A stretch of DNA of 34,213 bases from Weissella cibaria (GCF_004521965.1 NZ_SDGK01000017.1:1-34213); one strand, 5' to 3'. Counted from the first letter of the stretch, positions 24,254-32,407 are shown. Program-made: numbers and translations. Notes: generated by a model from the sequence alone, not told the origin.

Positions 24254-24282
24254 ACTATACAGCCTTACTCACCAGGAGTCAA
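24254..24282 (-). promoter_or_regulatory. infC: infC operon promoter
   Basis: TTGACT (24282-24277), 17 nt, TATAGT (24259-24254). The -35 lies inside the last codons of nusB. Confidence 0.82.
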
Positions 24283-24687
24283 GGCTTTGTTCAAAACTCC
24301 GTTAATGAACTTACGAGATGCATCATCTGTAAAGTCGTGGGCCAATTGCAAAGCCTCGTTAACGGCAATCCTAGCTGGCGTTTCATCATACTTTACTTCG
24401 TACATTGCAACACGCATTAATACGATGTCGGCTAAGTTCAAACGATCGATCGTCCAACCATCAGCTAAGTATTCTGAAATCGTCAAATCGAATTCATCTT
24501 GGTGATCAACAATACCGTTAACCATGTCTAGCAAATCCGTTGGTAGTTCATCTTCCCAAGTAATTTCTGGATCACCATCTAATACTTGTTGGACAACTGC
24601 CTCGACTTGCGCATCTGGATTCATTGCCAATCCGAAAACAGATTGGAATGCGGCTTGTCGTAATTGGTGTCGGTTCAATGATGCCAT
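24265..24687 (-). CDS. nusB: transcription antitermination factor NusB
   Basis: A 140-aa all-helical RNA-binding protein that, with S10, assembles antitermination complexes on rRNA operons. Recognisable segments are RHQLRQAAFQSVFGL near the start, and DRLNLADIVLMRVAMYEVKY, PARIAVNEALQLAHDFTDD and FINGVLNKAL at the C-terminus. Its ATG overlaps the asp23 stop by one base (TAATG), so it is translationally coupled. The infC promoter starts within its 3' end, so there is no room for an independent terminator. Confidence 0.94.
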   Translation of the reverse strand: MASLNRHQLRQAAFQSVFGLAMNPDAQVEAVVQQVLDGDPEITWEDELPTDLLDMVNGIVDHQDEFDLTISEYLADGWTIDRLNLADIVLMRVAMYEVKYDETPARIAVNEALQLAHDFTDDASRKFINGVLNKALTPGE

Positions 24688-25124
24688 TATGCTTCAGTTC
24701 CTTCCGTCTCCTCGTCATCGCCAAACAAGTTGTTTGGGTCAACGGTCAACGTTGGCTTTGTTGAAACAACACCTTGTACGTGTACGTTTACCAAGGTAAC
24801 TTGCAATTCAGTCATTGCGGCTACTTGTGAAGTGACACGCTCTTGGATTGCGTGGGCAACCTTAGGCACGCTAACACCGTAGTTCAAGTAAACGTAAACA
24901 TTTACTTCTAATCCTGCTTCGCCTTGCTGCAATTCAACGCCCTTACCGTGCATGCGACGACCAAAAGCTTCTTGAGCACGCTCAGACAATGAACCACGCA
25001 AGCGGGCAACACCTTCAACTTCTTGCGCTGCCAAGCCGGCGATAATCTCAAGCACGCGCGTGTTAACACGCGTCTCACCTGAAATGTCGCTTAGGTGCGC
25101 CAATACAATGGTTTCTTCTGCCAT
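24687..25124 (-). CDS. Asp23/Gls24 family envelope stress protein
   Basis: A 145-aa protein of the Asp23 family, which in Staphylococcus is membrane-associated and abundant in alkaline or general stress. Visible motifs are TRVNTRVLEIIAGLAAQEVE, GVARLRGSLSERAQEAF, GLEVNVYVYLNYGVSVPKVA and an acidic tail (FGDDEETEGTEA). The ATG at 25124 with GGAGGAT 7-8 nt upstream is preferred over an in-frame start at 25142. It is coupled to nusB, the usual Firmicutes order (efp, asp23-like, nusB). Confidence 0.93.
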   Translation of the reverse strand: MAEETIVLAHLSDISGETRVNTRVLEIIAGLAAQEVEGVARLRGSLSERAQEAFGRRMHGKGVELQQGEAGLEVNVYVYLNYGVSVPKVAHAIQERVTSQVAAMTELQVTLVNVHVQGVVSTKPTLTVDPNNLFGDDEETEGTEA

Positions 25125-25145
25125 GGAACTATCCTCCTTCAAAAT

Positions 25146-25178
25146 GAAAGCGCCGGCCGGCTGCCGGTCGGCGCTTTC
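25146..25178 (-). repeat. GC-rich hairpin between efp and the asp23-like gene
   Basis: A 15-bp stem GAAAGCGCCGGCCGG / CCGGTCGGCGCTTTC with a 3-nt loop and no T-tract, followed within 10 nt by the asp23 ribosome-binding site. It may act as the efp terminator. Because a TATAAT (25196-25191) lies upstream of it, it would also sit in the asp23 leader. Confidence 0.6.
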
Positions 25179-25190
25179 AACAGTATGTTT

Positions 25191-25196
25191 ATTATA
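25191..25196 (-). promoter_or_regulatory. probable asp23-nusB -10 box
   Basis: TATAAT just after the efp stop; the -35 region (AGTTTT) is poor. Confidence 0.45.
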
Positions 25197-25216
25197 CCCG
25201 ATTTTACTAATTAAAA

Positions 25217-25783
25217 CTAGGCACGTGACGTGTATGATCCACCGTTATCAGTGTTAACAACCAACTTGTCACCTTCGTTGATGAAGTCAGGAACGGTGAT
25301 AACCAATCCCGTCTCCATCGTTGCGGGCTTACCACCACCATTAGCAGTAGCACCCTTGATACCTGGTTGCGTTTCCTTAACAGTCAACTCAACAGTCTTA
25401 GGCAATTCAACGTCCAAGATTTCACCCTCGTAAATCGTGATCTTAACGTTCATGTTTTCCAACAAGAACTTCAAAGCATCTTGAATTTTGTCAGCGGGGA
25501 TTGAAACTTGTTCGTAAGTTTCGTTATCCATGAAGACGTGTTGGTCACCTTCAGCATACAAGTATTGCATTTCAGTCGTCTCGATGTTAGCCGTTTCGAA
25601 CTTGTCACCAGGACGGAAAGTGATTTCGTTAACAGCACCCGTACGCAAGTTCTTCAACTTTGAACGCACAAAGGCTGCTCCCTTCCCAGGCTTAACGTGT
25701 TGGAACTCCAACACACGCCAGATTGATTGGTTGTACTCGATTGTCAAACCAGTCTTCAAGTCATTCATACCAATAGTTGCCAT
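25217..25783 (-). CDS. efp: translation elongation factor P
   Basis: A 188-aa tRNA-shaped factor that relieves ribosome stalling at proline runs. The three beta-barrel domains are represented by [40 protein letters not shown] (the loop whose Lys may be modified in some species), [20 protein letters not shown] and a C-terminus [17 protein letters not shown]. Full length. A TAGGAGAA ribosome-binding site precedes the ATG, and a TATAAT (25821-25816) lies 33 nt upstream of it, with a weak -35. Confidence 0.96.
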   Translation of the reverse strand: MATIGMNDLKTGLTIEYNQSIWRVLEFQHVKPGKGAAFVRSKLKNLRTGAVNEITFRPGDKFETANIETTEMQYLYAEGDQHVFMDNETYEQVSIPADKIQDALKFLLENMNVKITIYEGEILDVELPKTVELTVKETQPGIKGATANGGGKPATMETGLVITVPDFINEGDKLVVNTDNGGSYTSRA

Positions 25784-25879
25784 GATTGAATTCTCCTAGA
25801 TTTATGTCTTTCTGAATTATATTAGCAGAGTTTTGGTCTAAAAACTAGTATTGCGTGCTTTTTTATTCGGAAAATTAAG

Positions 25880-26440
25880 TGTGGCCCGTGTGTCCGCCCT
25901 GACGGCCGGAGTGCTTGGCCCCTTCTTTAGGTACGCTAACATGTCCAGACCATGACCTGCTGGGCGCGGCATCAACACCCTTGGCGCGAATACCTTTACC
26001 TTCCGTGGCTCTAAGCGGTAACCCGCTATGTACCCACACCTGCGGGTCAAGGTACGTACGTGTCTATACGCGTGGCAGGACCAAGCACAACAGCCAAACA
26101 ATTTTATTACTGTTTGACTTTCATCCACCAAACTATTTCGAAGTGAACAGTTCACCCATTTACTTTTTTGATAAATGTAATGCCACAACAGCCGAGAACA
26201 TCTCGATTGCTGACATGAGCCTGGGAAATTTCGGAGCGATTTTCTGCGGGACAGAGAAGCCCGACCCGTCCGCTGACCTTCTATGCACCAAAGACATAAA
26301 AGTTTCCAGTTTGGTACATGCGACCGGCAGGGGAGCCACGGGCAGTGCTCGCGGTTGGGCGTATGCCGCAGAGAATCTTTGTCGGAGAAATTTCCCAGGC
26401 CCATGTTTCGGCACGTCAGCGACGACACGGACACGCATCA
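25880..26440. ncRNA. candidate large structured non-coding RNA, about 560 nt
   Basis: The 699-bp gap between efp and pgi has no credible gene but is conspicuously GC-rich and self-complementary. The two ends pair in nested order: GTGTCCG (25890-25896) with CGGACAC (26428-26434), and CTGACG (25899-25904) with CGTCAG (26414-26419). Inside are large arms. GTGCTTGG (25911-25918) pairs with CCAAGCAC (26081-26088), and a perfect 14-bp stem joins 26219-26232 with 26387-26400. That stem continues as GATTTTCTGCGG (26238-26249) / CCGCAGAGAATC (26366-26377) and GCCCGACC (26259-26266) / GGTTGGGC (26353-26360). Between the two arms lie simple hairpins: CAAACA/TGTTTG, GTGAAC/GTTCAC, CATTTA/TAAATG and CGAGA/TCTCG. 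G-U evidence for the strand is mixed, and no clear promoter is visible. Size and ornateness recall the ROOL or GOLLD classes, but I cannot assign it. Motifs of RNase P, tmRNA and SRP RNA were not found. Confidence 0.6.
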
Positions 26441-26444
26441 CAAA

Positions 26445-26478
26445 AGAGCAGAAGACTGCTACAGTCTCCTGCTCTAAA
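26445..26478 (-). terminator. terminator of pgi
   Basis: AGAGCAG(A/G)AGACTG stem of 14 bp, with a 3-nt loop at 26459-26461, then TTTTG on the minus strand. On the plus strand it could also cap the structured RNA. Confidence 0.8.
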
Positions 26479-26482
26479 TTTC

Positions 26483-27826
26483 TTACAAACGGACTTTCAA
26501 TTCAGCTGTCAACTCTTCGTAGCCAGGTTTGCCCAACAGACCAAACATGTTGCGCTTGTATGCTTCAACACCTGGTTGGTCAAATGGATTAATACCGTTC
26601 AAGTAACCTGAAATGGCTACCGCAACTTCAAAGAAGTAAATCATTTGTCCCAAAGCAAATTCGTTTTGCTTATCAAGCTCAACGATCATGTTTGGTACGC
26701 CACCGTCAACGTGAGCCAACAACGTTCCTTCTGAAGCCGTGCGGTTCACATAACTCATGGTCTCGCCTTGCAAATAACCCAAACCATCGTCAGCGTCTGT
26801 TTCTGGGATCACAACGTCTGAAACTGGTTCAGTTACGCGCAACAACGTCTCGAACAGGTTGCGACGACCATCTTGAATGTATTGTCCAAATGAGTGCAAA
26901 TCCGTTGAGAAGTTTCCAGTAGCTGGAAAGATGCCCTTACCATCCTTACCTTCTGACTCACCTTGCAATTGCTTCCACCATTCACCAATTTGAACCAAAG
27001 TTGGATCATAGTTAATCAACAATTCTGTCGTATAACCCTTGCGGTACAAGATGTTACGGTATGCTGCATATTGGTATGCTGGGTTCTTCGTCAAATCAGC
27101 ATCGGCGTAAGCTGCTTCCCCGGCAGCGGCACCAGACATCAATTGTTCGATATCACCACCAGCAGCAGCGATTGGCAACAAACCAACAGCTGTCAAAACT
27201 GAGAAGCGACCACCAACACCGTCAGGCACAACAAATTCTTCGTAGCCTTCTGCGTCGGCCAGCGTCTTCAAAGCCCCGCGCTTAGCGTCAGTCGTAGCGT
27301 AAATGCGCTCACGAGCATCTTCAACACCATACTTTTCTTCCAACATTTGCTTAAAGACACGGAAAGCAATGGCTGGTTCAGTCGTTGTTCCTGACTTTGA
27401 AATCACATTAACTGAGAAGTCACGGTCCCCAATGACCTTAATCAAACTGTTCAAGTAAGCTGGTGCAATTGAGTTTCCAGCGAACAAAACTTGTGGGAAG
27501 TCACGTTCATCATCACCATAGTAGTTATTGAAGTAATCGTTCAAGAAATCAATGGCTGCGCGAGCGCCCAAGTATGATCCCCCGATTCCTATGACAACCA
27601 ACACCTTAGAGTCAGACTGAATCTTCTTAGCTGCCGTTTGAATACGCGCAAATTCATCCTTGTCGTACTCAGTTGGCAAATGTAGCCAATCTGTATAAGC
27701 TGCGCCCGCCCCTGATCCATCGCGCAACATCTGGTCCGCAACCGTCACCATTGGTTGCATCATCCCTAATTCTTGTTCACCAACAAAATCGGCCAACTTT
27801 GATGTGTCAAACGTCAACGTCGTCAT
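26483..27826 (-). CDS. pgi: glucose-6-phosphate isomerase
   Basis: Interconverts glucose-6-phosphate and fructose-6-phosphate in the cytoplasm. The 447 aa are typical for Firmicutes. Recognisable motifs are [19 protein letters not shown], the signature [40 protein letters not shown] with the catalytic region, and [20 protein letters not shown] near the end. The ATG at 27826 has GAGGTAAG upstream. It has its own promoter and terminator. Confidence 0.97.
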   Translation of the reverse strand: MTTLTFDTSKLADFVGEQELGMMQPMVTVADQMLRDGSGAGAAYTDWLHLPTEYDKDEFARIQTAAKKIQSDSKVLVVIGIGGSYLGARAAIDFLNDYFNNYYGDDERDFPQVLFAGNSIAPAYLNSLIKVIGDRDFSVNVISKSGTTTEPAIAFRVFKQMLEEKYGVEDARERIYATTDAKRGALKTLADAEGYEEFVVPDGVGGRFSVLTAVGLLPIAAAGGDIEQLMSGAAAGEAAYADADLTKNPAYQYAAYRNILYRKGYTTELLINYDPTLVQIGEWWKQLQGESEGKDGKGIFPATGNFSTDLHSFGQYIQDGRRNLFETLLRVTEPVSDVVIPETDADDGLGYLQGETMSYVNRTASEGTLLAHVDGGVPNMIVELDKQNEFALGQMIYFFEVAVAISGYLNGINPFDQPGVEAYKRNMFGLLGKPGYEELTAELKVRL

Positions 27827-27870
27827 TAATTCTTACCTCGTTTTCCCCTAATTGCTTTTGGTATAGACCA

Positions 27871-27899
27871 ATCATAACACTTCTAAAAAAATCTTGAAA
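27871..27899 (-). promoter_or_regulatory. pgi: pgi promoter
   Basis: TTTCAA (27899-27894), 17 nt, TATGAT (27876-27871). The -35 lies inside the hairpin that terminates galM. Confidence 0.55.
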
Positions 27900-27918
27900 G
27901 CGATTTCGCTATCTAGAT
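27884..27918 (-). terminator. terminator between galM and pgi
   Basis: AGCG-AAAT-CGCT on the minus strand with an outer ATCT/AGAT, followed by seven T. A second AAGCGG/CCGCTT hairpin (27985-28015) lies immediately after the galM stop but has no T-tract. Confidence 0.65.
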
Positions 27919-28021
27919 TTTTACGCTTGTTTTAAAAATTTTTAGGCCGTCTACCTATCCGCATGACACTCTAACCCCAACAAGAAGCGGTCACCAGTCC
28001 AACCGATGCCCGCTTTTCAGC

Positions 28022-29050
28022 TTACAAGTTCTTGAATGCGTATGTCGTCGTGTATGAACGCTTTTCACCAGCTGGCAAAACAATATCACCAAACTCCGGG
28101 TGGTGGATCGCATCAGGCAATGTTTGTGCTTCCAACGCAACTGCATTGTATGGGTTCGCATCAAACCACTCACGGTCACCCTCGTGTTCGGCAACGGCAG
28201 GATTCGTAATGAAGAAAATAACCGCATTACGATCCGTCGTCATTTCGATTGCACGACCTGACTTTTCATCTGTTAAAACAGCAGATGGTGTGCCAGCTTC
28301 GTAAACCAACTCAAAAGCATCATCAAAATTAGCATCATACGTGCCATTCATTTTTGCGATTTGGTCACCAATCTTAGTACCTGCTTGGAAATCAAACGGC
28401 GTACCAGCCGTTTCCAACAATTTTCCCGTTGGAATTTTATCCGCGCGGAATTCCAAATGGCGTGGTGATGACAATTGCAAATGCAACTCACGGGCATTTG
28501 TGTTGATACCGGCTGGGTTGAAGTATGCGTGTGACGTTGGGTTGTACAACGTATCTTCATCCGACTCAGCGGCGAACGTCAAACTAACCTCGTCATTGTC
28601 ACTGAACGTGTACGTCAATGACGTTGGCATCGTACCTGGGAAGTTATCAATTGCTTCCGTCATTGTGGTCGTAAATGTCACTGAACCAGCTGCCTCGTCA
28701 ACCGTAAAGCCCCAATTGCGGTTCGCAAAGTTGTCAGCGCCACCGTGCAGGATATTTGAGCCTTCATTGGCCTTCAAATTGAACGTCTTGCCATTCAGTT
28801 CAAATGATGCCCCATCGATACGACCGGCAACACGGCCAATTGCGTTACCCAAGAAGTATGGGTGGTCCCAGTATCCTTGCGCATCCTTATAAGCCAAGAC
28901 AAGTTCTTCGCCTGACTTCGTTTGGAAGAATTGCCATGAAGCGCCCCATGATACCAAGCCAAGCTTGTGACCATTGGCATTTTCAATAACAATTTGCTTT
29001 GCGACTTCACCATTAGGCATTGTGCCTAGTTCATTTACTGTAATCGTCAT
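28022..29050 (-). CDS. galM: aldose 1-epimerase (mutarotase)
   Basis: Interconverts alpha and beta anomers of hexoses, feeding galactose or glucose into kinases. 342 aa. Conserved stretches are FLGNAIGRVAGRIDGASFEL, NILHGGADNFANRNWGF, LYNPTSHAYFNPAG (catalytic His) and VALEAQTLPDAIHHPEFGD (catalytic Glu). The ATG at 29050 has GAAGGGG upstream. A cre-like site overlaps its promoter. Its neighbours are a broken ROK kinase and a sugar permease, so it belongs to a sugar-use region. Confidence 0.95.
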   Translation of the reverse strand: MTITVNELGTMPNGEVAKQIVIENANGHKLGLVSWGASWQFFQTKSGEELVLAYKDAQGYWDHPYFLGNAIGRVAGRIDGASFELNGKTFNLKANEGSNILHGGADNFANRNWGFTVDEAAGSVTFTTTMTEAIDNFPGTMPTSLTYTFSDNDEVSLTFAAESDEDTLYNPTSHAYFNPAGINTNARELHLQLSSPRHLEFRADKIPTGKLLETAGTPFDFQAGTKIGDQIAKMNGTYDANFDDAFELVYEAGTPSAVLTDEKSGRAIEMTTDRNAVIFFITNPAVAEHEGDREWFDANPYNAVALEAQTLPDAIHHPEFGDIVLPAGEKRSYTTTYAFKNL

Positions 29051-29128
29051 TTTTTATGTCCCCTTCATTGATCGGCTTACAGTCTCAAAAAATAAACTCT
29101 ATCTCGATATTTATTTTACCATACTGAC

Positions 29129-29142
29129 TGATTCCGCTTACA
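29129..29142 (-). promoter_or_regulatory. cre-like CcpA site at galM
   Basis: TGTAAGCGGAATCA on the minus strand matches the cre consensus TGWAANCGNTNWCA at all but one fixed position. It overlaps the -35 region of a TAAAAT -10 box about 17 nt further on, a position expected to repress galM. Confidence 0.6.
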
Positions 29143-29191
29143 TTTATTTTATATCAACGGCCTATACCAACTGTGTCAAAATTATGAATGA

Positions 29192-29926
29192 TTAGATTTC
29201 ATGATTTAAACGCAGCAGCAAATAGTACAAAGCGCCATACAAATTCGCATCGTTGCCAAAGCGCGCTGGTAAAATTCCGGTTTCGTAAAGCCATCGCATA
29301 CGTGTGGACGACGGGCGACTATCTTTTACATCGGGCAAGTCATAAACTGTCGCAACCGTTTCAATCATTTGTACAGCTGAACCGATTTCCCATATGAATC
29401 TGCATAAAATCGCGTTTCGCCCTTATGCATAAAACTCAATTCACCGGCTTGAAAATGAGAGCCCGTGTGCAAGGCATCATTCAAAATTAAGACACCACCT
29501 ATACCAGTGCCCAGTACAACAGCTGCACCATTATCAATACCCGTCAAATTCCCAAGCCACAATTCTGCGATTGCGGCGGTCTTACCTTCATTTTCAATGG
29601 CCACTGGTATATCGAGTTGTAGTTCATCGGCCAAATTAACTTGGTCTAAAAATGGCAAAGCACCCCCTGCGTAGATGGTCTCATTCCCATGATCCACCTT
29701 ACCAGGCGCACTAAACGCGACCCCACGAACTCGAAAACGGTACCGTTTGCCCAATTTGACGAATCGTCGCCACAAATTCAGATAGCGTTTCATTTGGTGT
29801 GGCCACGTCCCCCTTTTCGATTAACATCCCCGCTCGATCTAATAGACCGTACTTAATCCTCGTGCCCCCAATATCAATTGCCAAATAGTCCTGAGCTTCC
29901 TTAAGTTTCCCCTTTTGTACTTTCAC
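29192..29926 (-). pseudogene. ROK-family sugar kinase, frameshifted and internally deleted
   Basis: Remnant of a glucokinase or beta-glucoside kinase. The 5' piece has the phosphate-binding motif YLAIDIGGTRIKYGLLD. A frameshift near 29740 moves into GVAFSAPGKVDHGNETIYAG, then PVAIENEGKTAAIAELWLGN and VVLGTGIGGVLILNDALHTG (ROK core). A second frameshift near 29395 leads to EIGSAVQMIETVATVYDLPD and then directly to ARFGNDANLYGALYYLLLRL, ending at 29192. Comparison with the usual order of ROK proteins suggests that roughly 60-80 residues between those last two segments are gone. The first codon may be GTG at 29926 or the TTG of YLAIDIGG. Not functional as it stands. Confidence 0.85.
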
Positions 29927-29966
29927 ACGCTAATCGTACCGAAAAAATACGTCAATTATGCGAAAA

Positions 29967-30000
29967 AACACCTGCAGAACTTAATGCTCTGCAGGTGTTT
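29967..30000 (-). terminator. terminator of the GRP sugar permease gene
   Basis: AACACCTGCAGA (29967-29978) pairs perfectly with TCTGCAGGTGTT (29988-29999), with a 9-nt loop and TTTTTTCG on the minus strand. Confidence 0.92.
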
Positions 30001-30013
30001 ATCATCATTAATT

Positions 30014-30967
30014 TTACAAAGTCTTCAACTTAGCAATCATAATGGCACCGATAACGACCAAAATCGCTCCGATAACAATAAAGACCATTTGACGCTTTGA
30101 CTTCTTCTCACCCAATAGGTAGATGGCACCGAACGTACCAACGATGATACCCGTTTGTGACAACGTTGAAGCAGTTGCTTGACCGATGTTTGGGTTAGCC
30201 GTTGAGATAAACATGAAGACGTTACCCAAAGCCCAAACCAAACCAGTTACAATGTTCATCCAAGTACCCTTTTGGAACATCGTCTTACCTTCCTTCATGA
30301 AGAAGATAACGATGATGAAGGCACCCAACACTTGACCAATTGATTGTGGACCCACAATCGCAGTCATGTAGTCCAAACCGTCGTGACGGTTGTGAACTGA
30401 GTTTGAAATGTAACCAATCTTGTTCAACAAGTTAGGAAACACGAAATACATCATGTAACCAACCGTTGAAATCAAAACGGCAACCAAGCCACCCTTGAAG
30501 TCGTGCTCAGGGTTAACTTCAGCTGGCGCCTTTGAGTCAGGCAAAGCCGTGAAGACGGCACCAACCACAACAGCAACGATGGCCAATAAACCAAACGTCC
30601 ACATGCGACCAGTCGTCCACTCGCCCAAGACAGCCGCAGCCATCAAAGCGTTGGAAACAATTTGGCCGGCCGTTGAAAGTGGGTTACCAACTGACACACC
30701 CAGTTTCTTGAAGCCAACGAATTGTCCAGCCGTACCAACAGCCCAGAACAATCCTGACACGAATCCAACAATCCAGATACGTGGGTTAAAGGCAAAGTCA
30801 GCACCCGCTTGTGGAATAACAAACAGTCCCAACGTCAACATTCCGAACACGAATGCACCAAACGTCATTCCCAACGTTCCTTGTGCGGCCGTTCCACCCA
30901 TCTTAGTCGTAACTAGACCAGTAGAACCCCATGCCAACGCTGGAATAAGAGCAATTAAAATTGACAT
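30014..30967 (-). CDS. glcU: GRP-family sugar permease (GlcU/RbsU type)
   Basis: A 317-aa integral membrane protein with about ten transmembrane helices, a proton-linked non-PTS importer of glucose or ribose. Family marks are LIALIPALAWGSTGLVTTKM at the N-terminus, GVSVGNPLSTAGQIVSNAL, GLVWALGNVFMFISTANPN and VGTFGAIYLLGEKKSKRQM. The ATG at 30967 with AAGGAAA 8-9 nt upstream is chosen over an in-frame start at 31006. Sequence alone does not separate glucose from ribose as substrate; a neighbouring galM and a kinase remnant fit glucose. The promoter carries two cre-like sites. Confidence 0.9.
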   Translation of the reverse strand: MSILIALIPALAWGSTGLVTTKMGGTAAQGTLGMTFGAFVFGMLTLGLFVIPQAGADFAFNPRIWIVGFVSGLFWAVGTAGQFVGFKKLGVSVGNPLSTAGQIVSNALMAAAVLGEWTTGRMWTFGLLAIVAVVVGAVFTALPDSKAPAEVNPEHDFKGGLVAVLISTVGYMMYFVFPNLLNKIGYISNSVHNRHDGLDYMTAIVGPQSIGQVLGAFIIVIFFMKEGKTMFQKGTWMNIVTGLVWALGNVFMFISTANPNIGQATASTLSQTGIIVGTFGAIYLLGEKKSKRQMVFIVIGAILVVIGAIMIAKLKTL

Positions 30968-31021
30968 ATTTAAATTTCCTTCACAATCAAAATATTTTTT
31001 GTTCATTTATCAACGGGATTT

Positions 31022-31050
31022 ATATTAACATGGTGAAAGCGTTTGCACAA
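31022..31050 (-). promoter_or_regulatory. promoter of the GRP permease gene
   Basis: TTGTGC (31050-31045), 17 nt, TAATAT (31027-31022). Confidence 0.68.
31034..31047 (-). promoter_or_regulatory. cre-like site inside the permease promoter
   Basis: TGAAAGCGTTTGCA (plus-strand reading) matches cre except at one position. It fills the spacer between -35 and -10, a classic repression position. Confidence 0.62.
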
Positions 31051-31091
31051 CACTTTTTGCTAACTTTTTCAAAACAGTTTCGCAAAGTCTT

Positions 31092-31105
31092 TGAAAACGC
31101 TGTCA
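31092..31105 (-). promoter_or_regulatory. perfect cre consensus upstream of the permease promoter
   Basis: TGAAAACGCTGTCA fits TGWAANCGNTNWCA at every fixed position. It lies about 45 bp upstream of the -35. Confidence 0.7.
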
Positions 31106-31198
31106 TGTAGGCGTCTAACGGGGTCGCGCTTGATAGATCACATCCCACTTTCACAAACAATTCTTAACAGTTGTAAGTCAATTAAATTTGAATACAAC

Positions 31199-31228
31199 AA
31201 AAAAGGACCGAAAATTTGGTCCTTTTTT
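31199..31228 (-). terminator. terminator of the response regulator gene
   Basis: AAAAAAGGACC pairs with GGTCCTTTTTT around an 8-nt loop; symmetric A and T tracts. Confidence 0.9.
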
Positions 31229-31290
31229 GTTGACTTTTTTTATTTCGTAAGTACCACTGCCACTAGTATAACTGTCTTAGTGCGCGCTTA

Positions 31291-32043
31291 CTAGGCCTTT
31301 GCTGAAGCTTCTGATTCTTCATCTGACGACACATTAGAGTCGTCAAACTTGTAACCAACACCCCAAACCGTTTGGATGACTTGGGGGCCAACCTTTTCGA
31401 TCTTTTGGCGCAACTTCTTAACGTGCGCATCAACCGTACGCTCGTCACCAAAGTACTCGTAGTCCCAAACCAATTGCAACAATTGCTCACGTGAGAACAC
31501 TTGACGTTGCTTCTTAGCCAAGACACGCAACAAATCAAATTCTTTTGGCGTCAAATCTTGAATCAAATTACCATTCAAGTAAGCTTCACGCGTGTTTGAG
31601 TTCAACTTGAACGTACGTGTTTGTATATCGAAATCTTCGTGCACTTGTGGTTCTGAAGAAGCTGGTTGACCAGCCGTTTCTGAACGACGGTGCAATGCCT
31701 TGATACGTGCAATCAACGTAATTGGGCTGAATGGCTTCGTGACATAATCGTCCGCATCCATTTCCAAACCAAGCACTTGATCAGATTCTGAGTCACGTGC
31801 CGTCAACATGATGATAGGCACATGCTTTGAGACTTCACGAATCTTAACTGCTACTTGCATACCATCCAAACCAGGCAAGTTCAAGTCCAAGATAACCATA
31901 TCCCAGGCATCTGGATCTTCGTTAAACATGGCAACGGCATCGTTACCATCGTATGCATATGATGCATCCCAGTTTGCCTTCTTAAAGAACATGCCCATCA
32001 TTTCTGAAACGGACGTGTTATCCTCGACCATCAAAAGTTTCAT
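31291..32043 (-). CDS. orphan OmpR/PhoB-family response regulator
   Basis: A 250-aa two-component regulator. The receiver domain occupies residues 1-120, with acidic pocket E7/D8, phosphoacceptor D53 (ILDLNLPGLDG), conserved Thr in IIMLTARD and Lys in YVTKPFSP. The C-terminal winged-helix DNA-binding domain has LTPKEFDLLRVLAKKQRQVF, VWDYEYFGDERTVDAHVKKL and VWGVGYKFDD. The extra tail SSDEESEASAKA is acidic. No histidine kinase gene is beside it: a terminator follows, and 364 bp without a gene precede it. The ATG at 32043 has a GGGGAAC ribosome-binding site. Confidence 0.94.
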   Translation of the reverse strand: MKLLMVEDNTSVSEMMGMFFKKANWDASYAYDGNDAVAMFNEDPDAWDMVILDLNLPGLDGMQVAVKIREVSKHVPIIMLTARDSESDQVLGLEMDADDYVTKPFSPITLIARIKALHRRSETAGQPASSEPQVHEDFDIQTRTFKLNSNTREAYLNGNLIQDLTPKEFDLLRVLAKKQRQVFSREQLLQLVWDYEYFGDERTVDAHVKKLRQKIEKVGPQVIQTVWGVGYKFDDSNVSSDEESEASAKA

Positions 32044-32358
32044 ATTCTTGTTCCCCGTCTTTAATGAATTCTTGAATTTAAAATTCTTTTATTTATACAT
32101 CTACCACAATAACAAATGATGTCTGATAATTGCGCCTTTTTCACAGAACGTCTACAAAATCTCGCGCCTGTTCAAACAAAGTTCACACTTTCATAATGCA
32201 ACAGACGCACCGGGCGGAAAACATCACCAAATTTATGGCATTTCCCTTATATGGGACATTATACAACGTAAATACAGATTTGTTGCAATTAACAAAAAAT
32301 AAATTCTCTTTCGCTTAGCTTCTTTTTTCCGGATATACATTCTGTCTGGCAAGAAAAA
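32044..32358. other. intergenic stretch without identified features
   Basis: An AT-rich gap between the response regulator gene and the RecD-like pseudogene. A TATAAA box near 32095 could be the -10 of the response regulator promoter, but its -35 is weak. No hairpin or reading frame worth calling was seen. Confidence 0.5.
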
Positions 32359-32388
32359 AATCCGTATTTTTTATGGCGAACACGGATT
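32359..32388 (-). terminator. terminator of the RecD-like gene
   Basis: AATCCGT (32359-32365) pairs with ACGGATT (32382-32388), followed on the minus strand by TTTTTTTC. Confidence 0.78.
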
Positions 32389-32407
32389 ACTAATGAATGT
32401 TATGGTC

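Noticed and set aside
25838-26434. A 198-codon minus-strand frame and a plus-strand frame (25915-26592) across the efp-pgi gap
   Set aside because: No ribosome-binding sites, Cys/Arg/Pro-rich low-information composition, no family resemblance, and both lie over the extensive inverted repeats. Better explained as chance frames in a structured RNA.
25880-26440. RNase P RNA, tmRNA or SRP RNA as identity of the structured region
   Set aside because: The GAGGAAAGTCC and ACAGAA segments of RNase P, the tRNA-like ends and tag frame of tmRNA, and the SRP GGAAG/GCAGC motif were looked for on both strands and not found.
26160-26441. A 93-codon minus-strand frame starting just after the pgi terminator
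   Set aside because: No ribosome-binding site, no homology, and it overlaps the long-range RNA stem.
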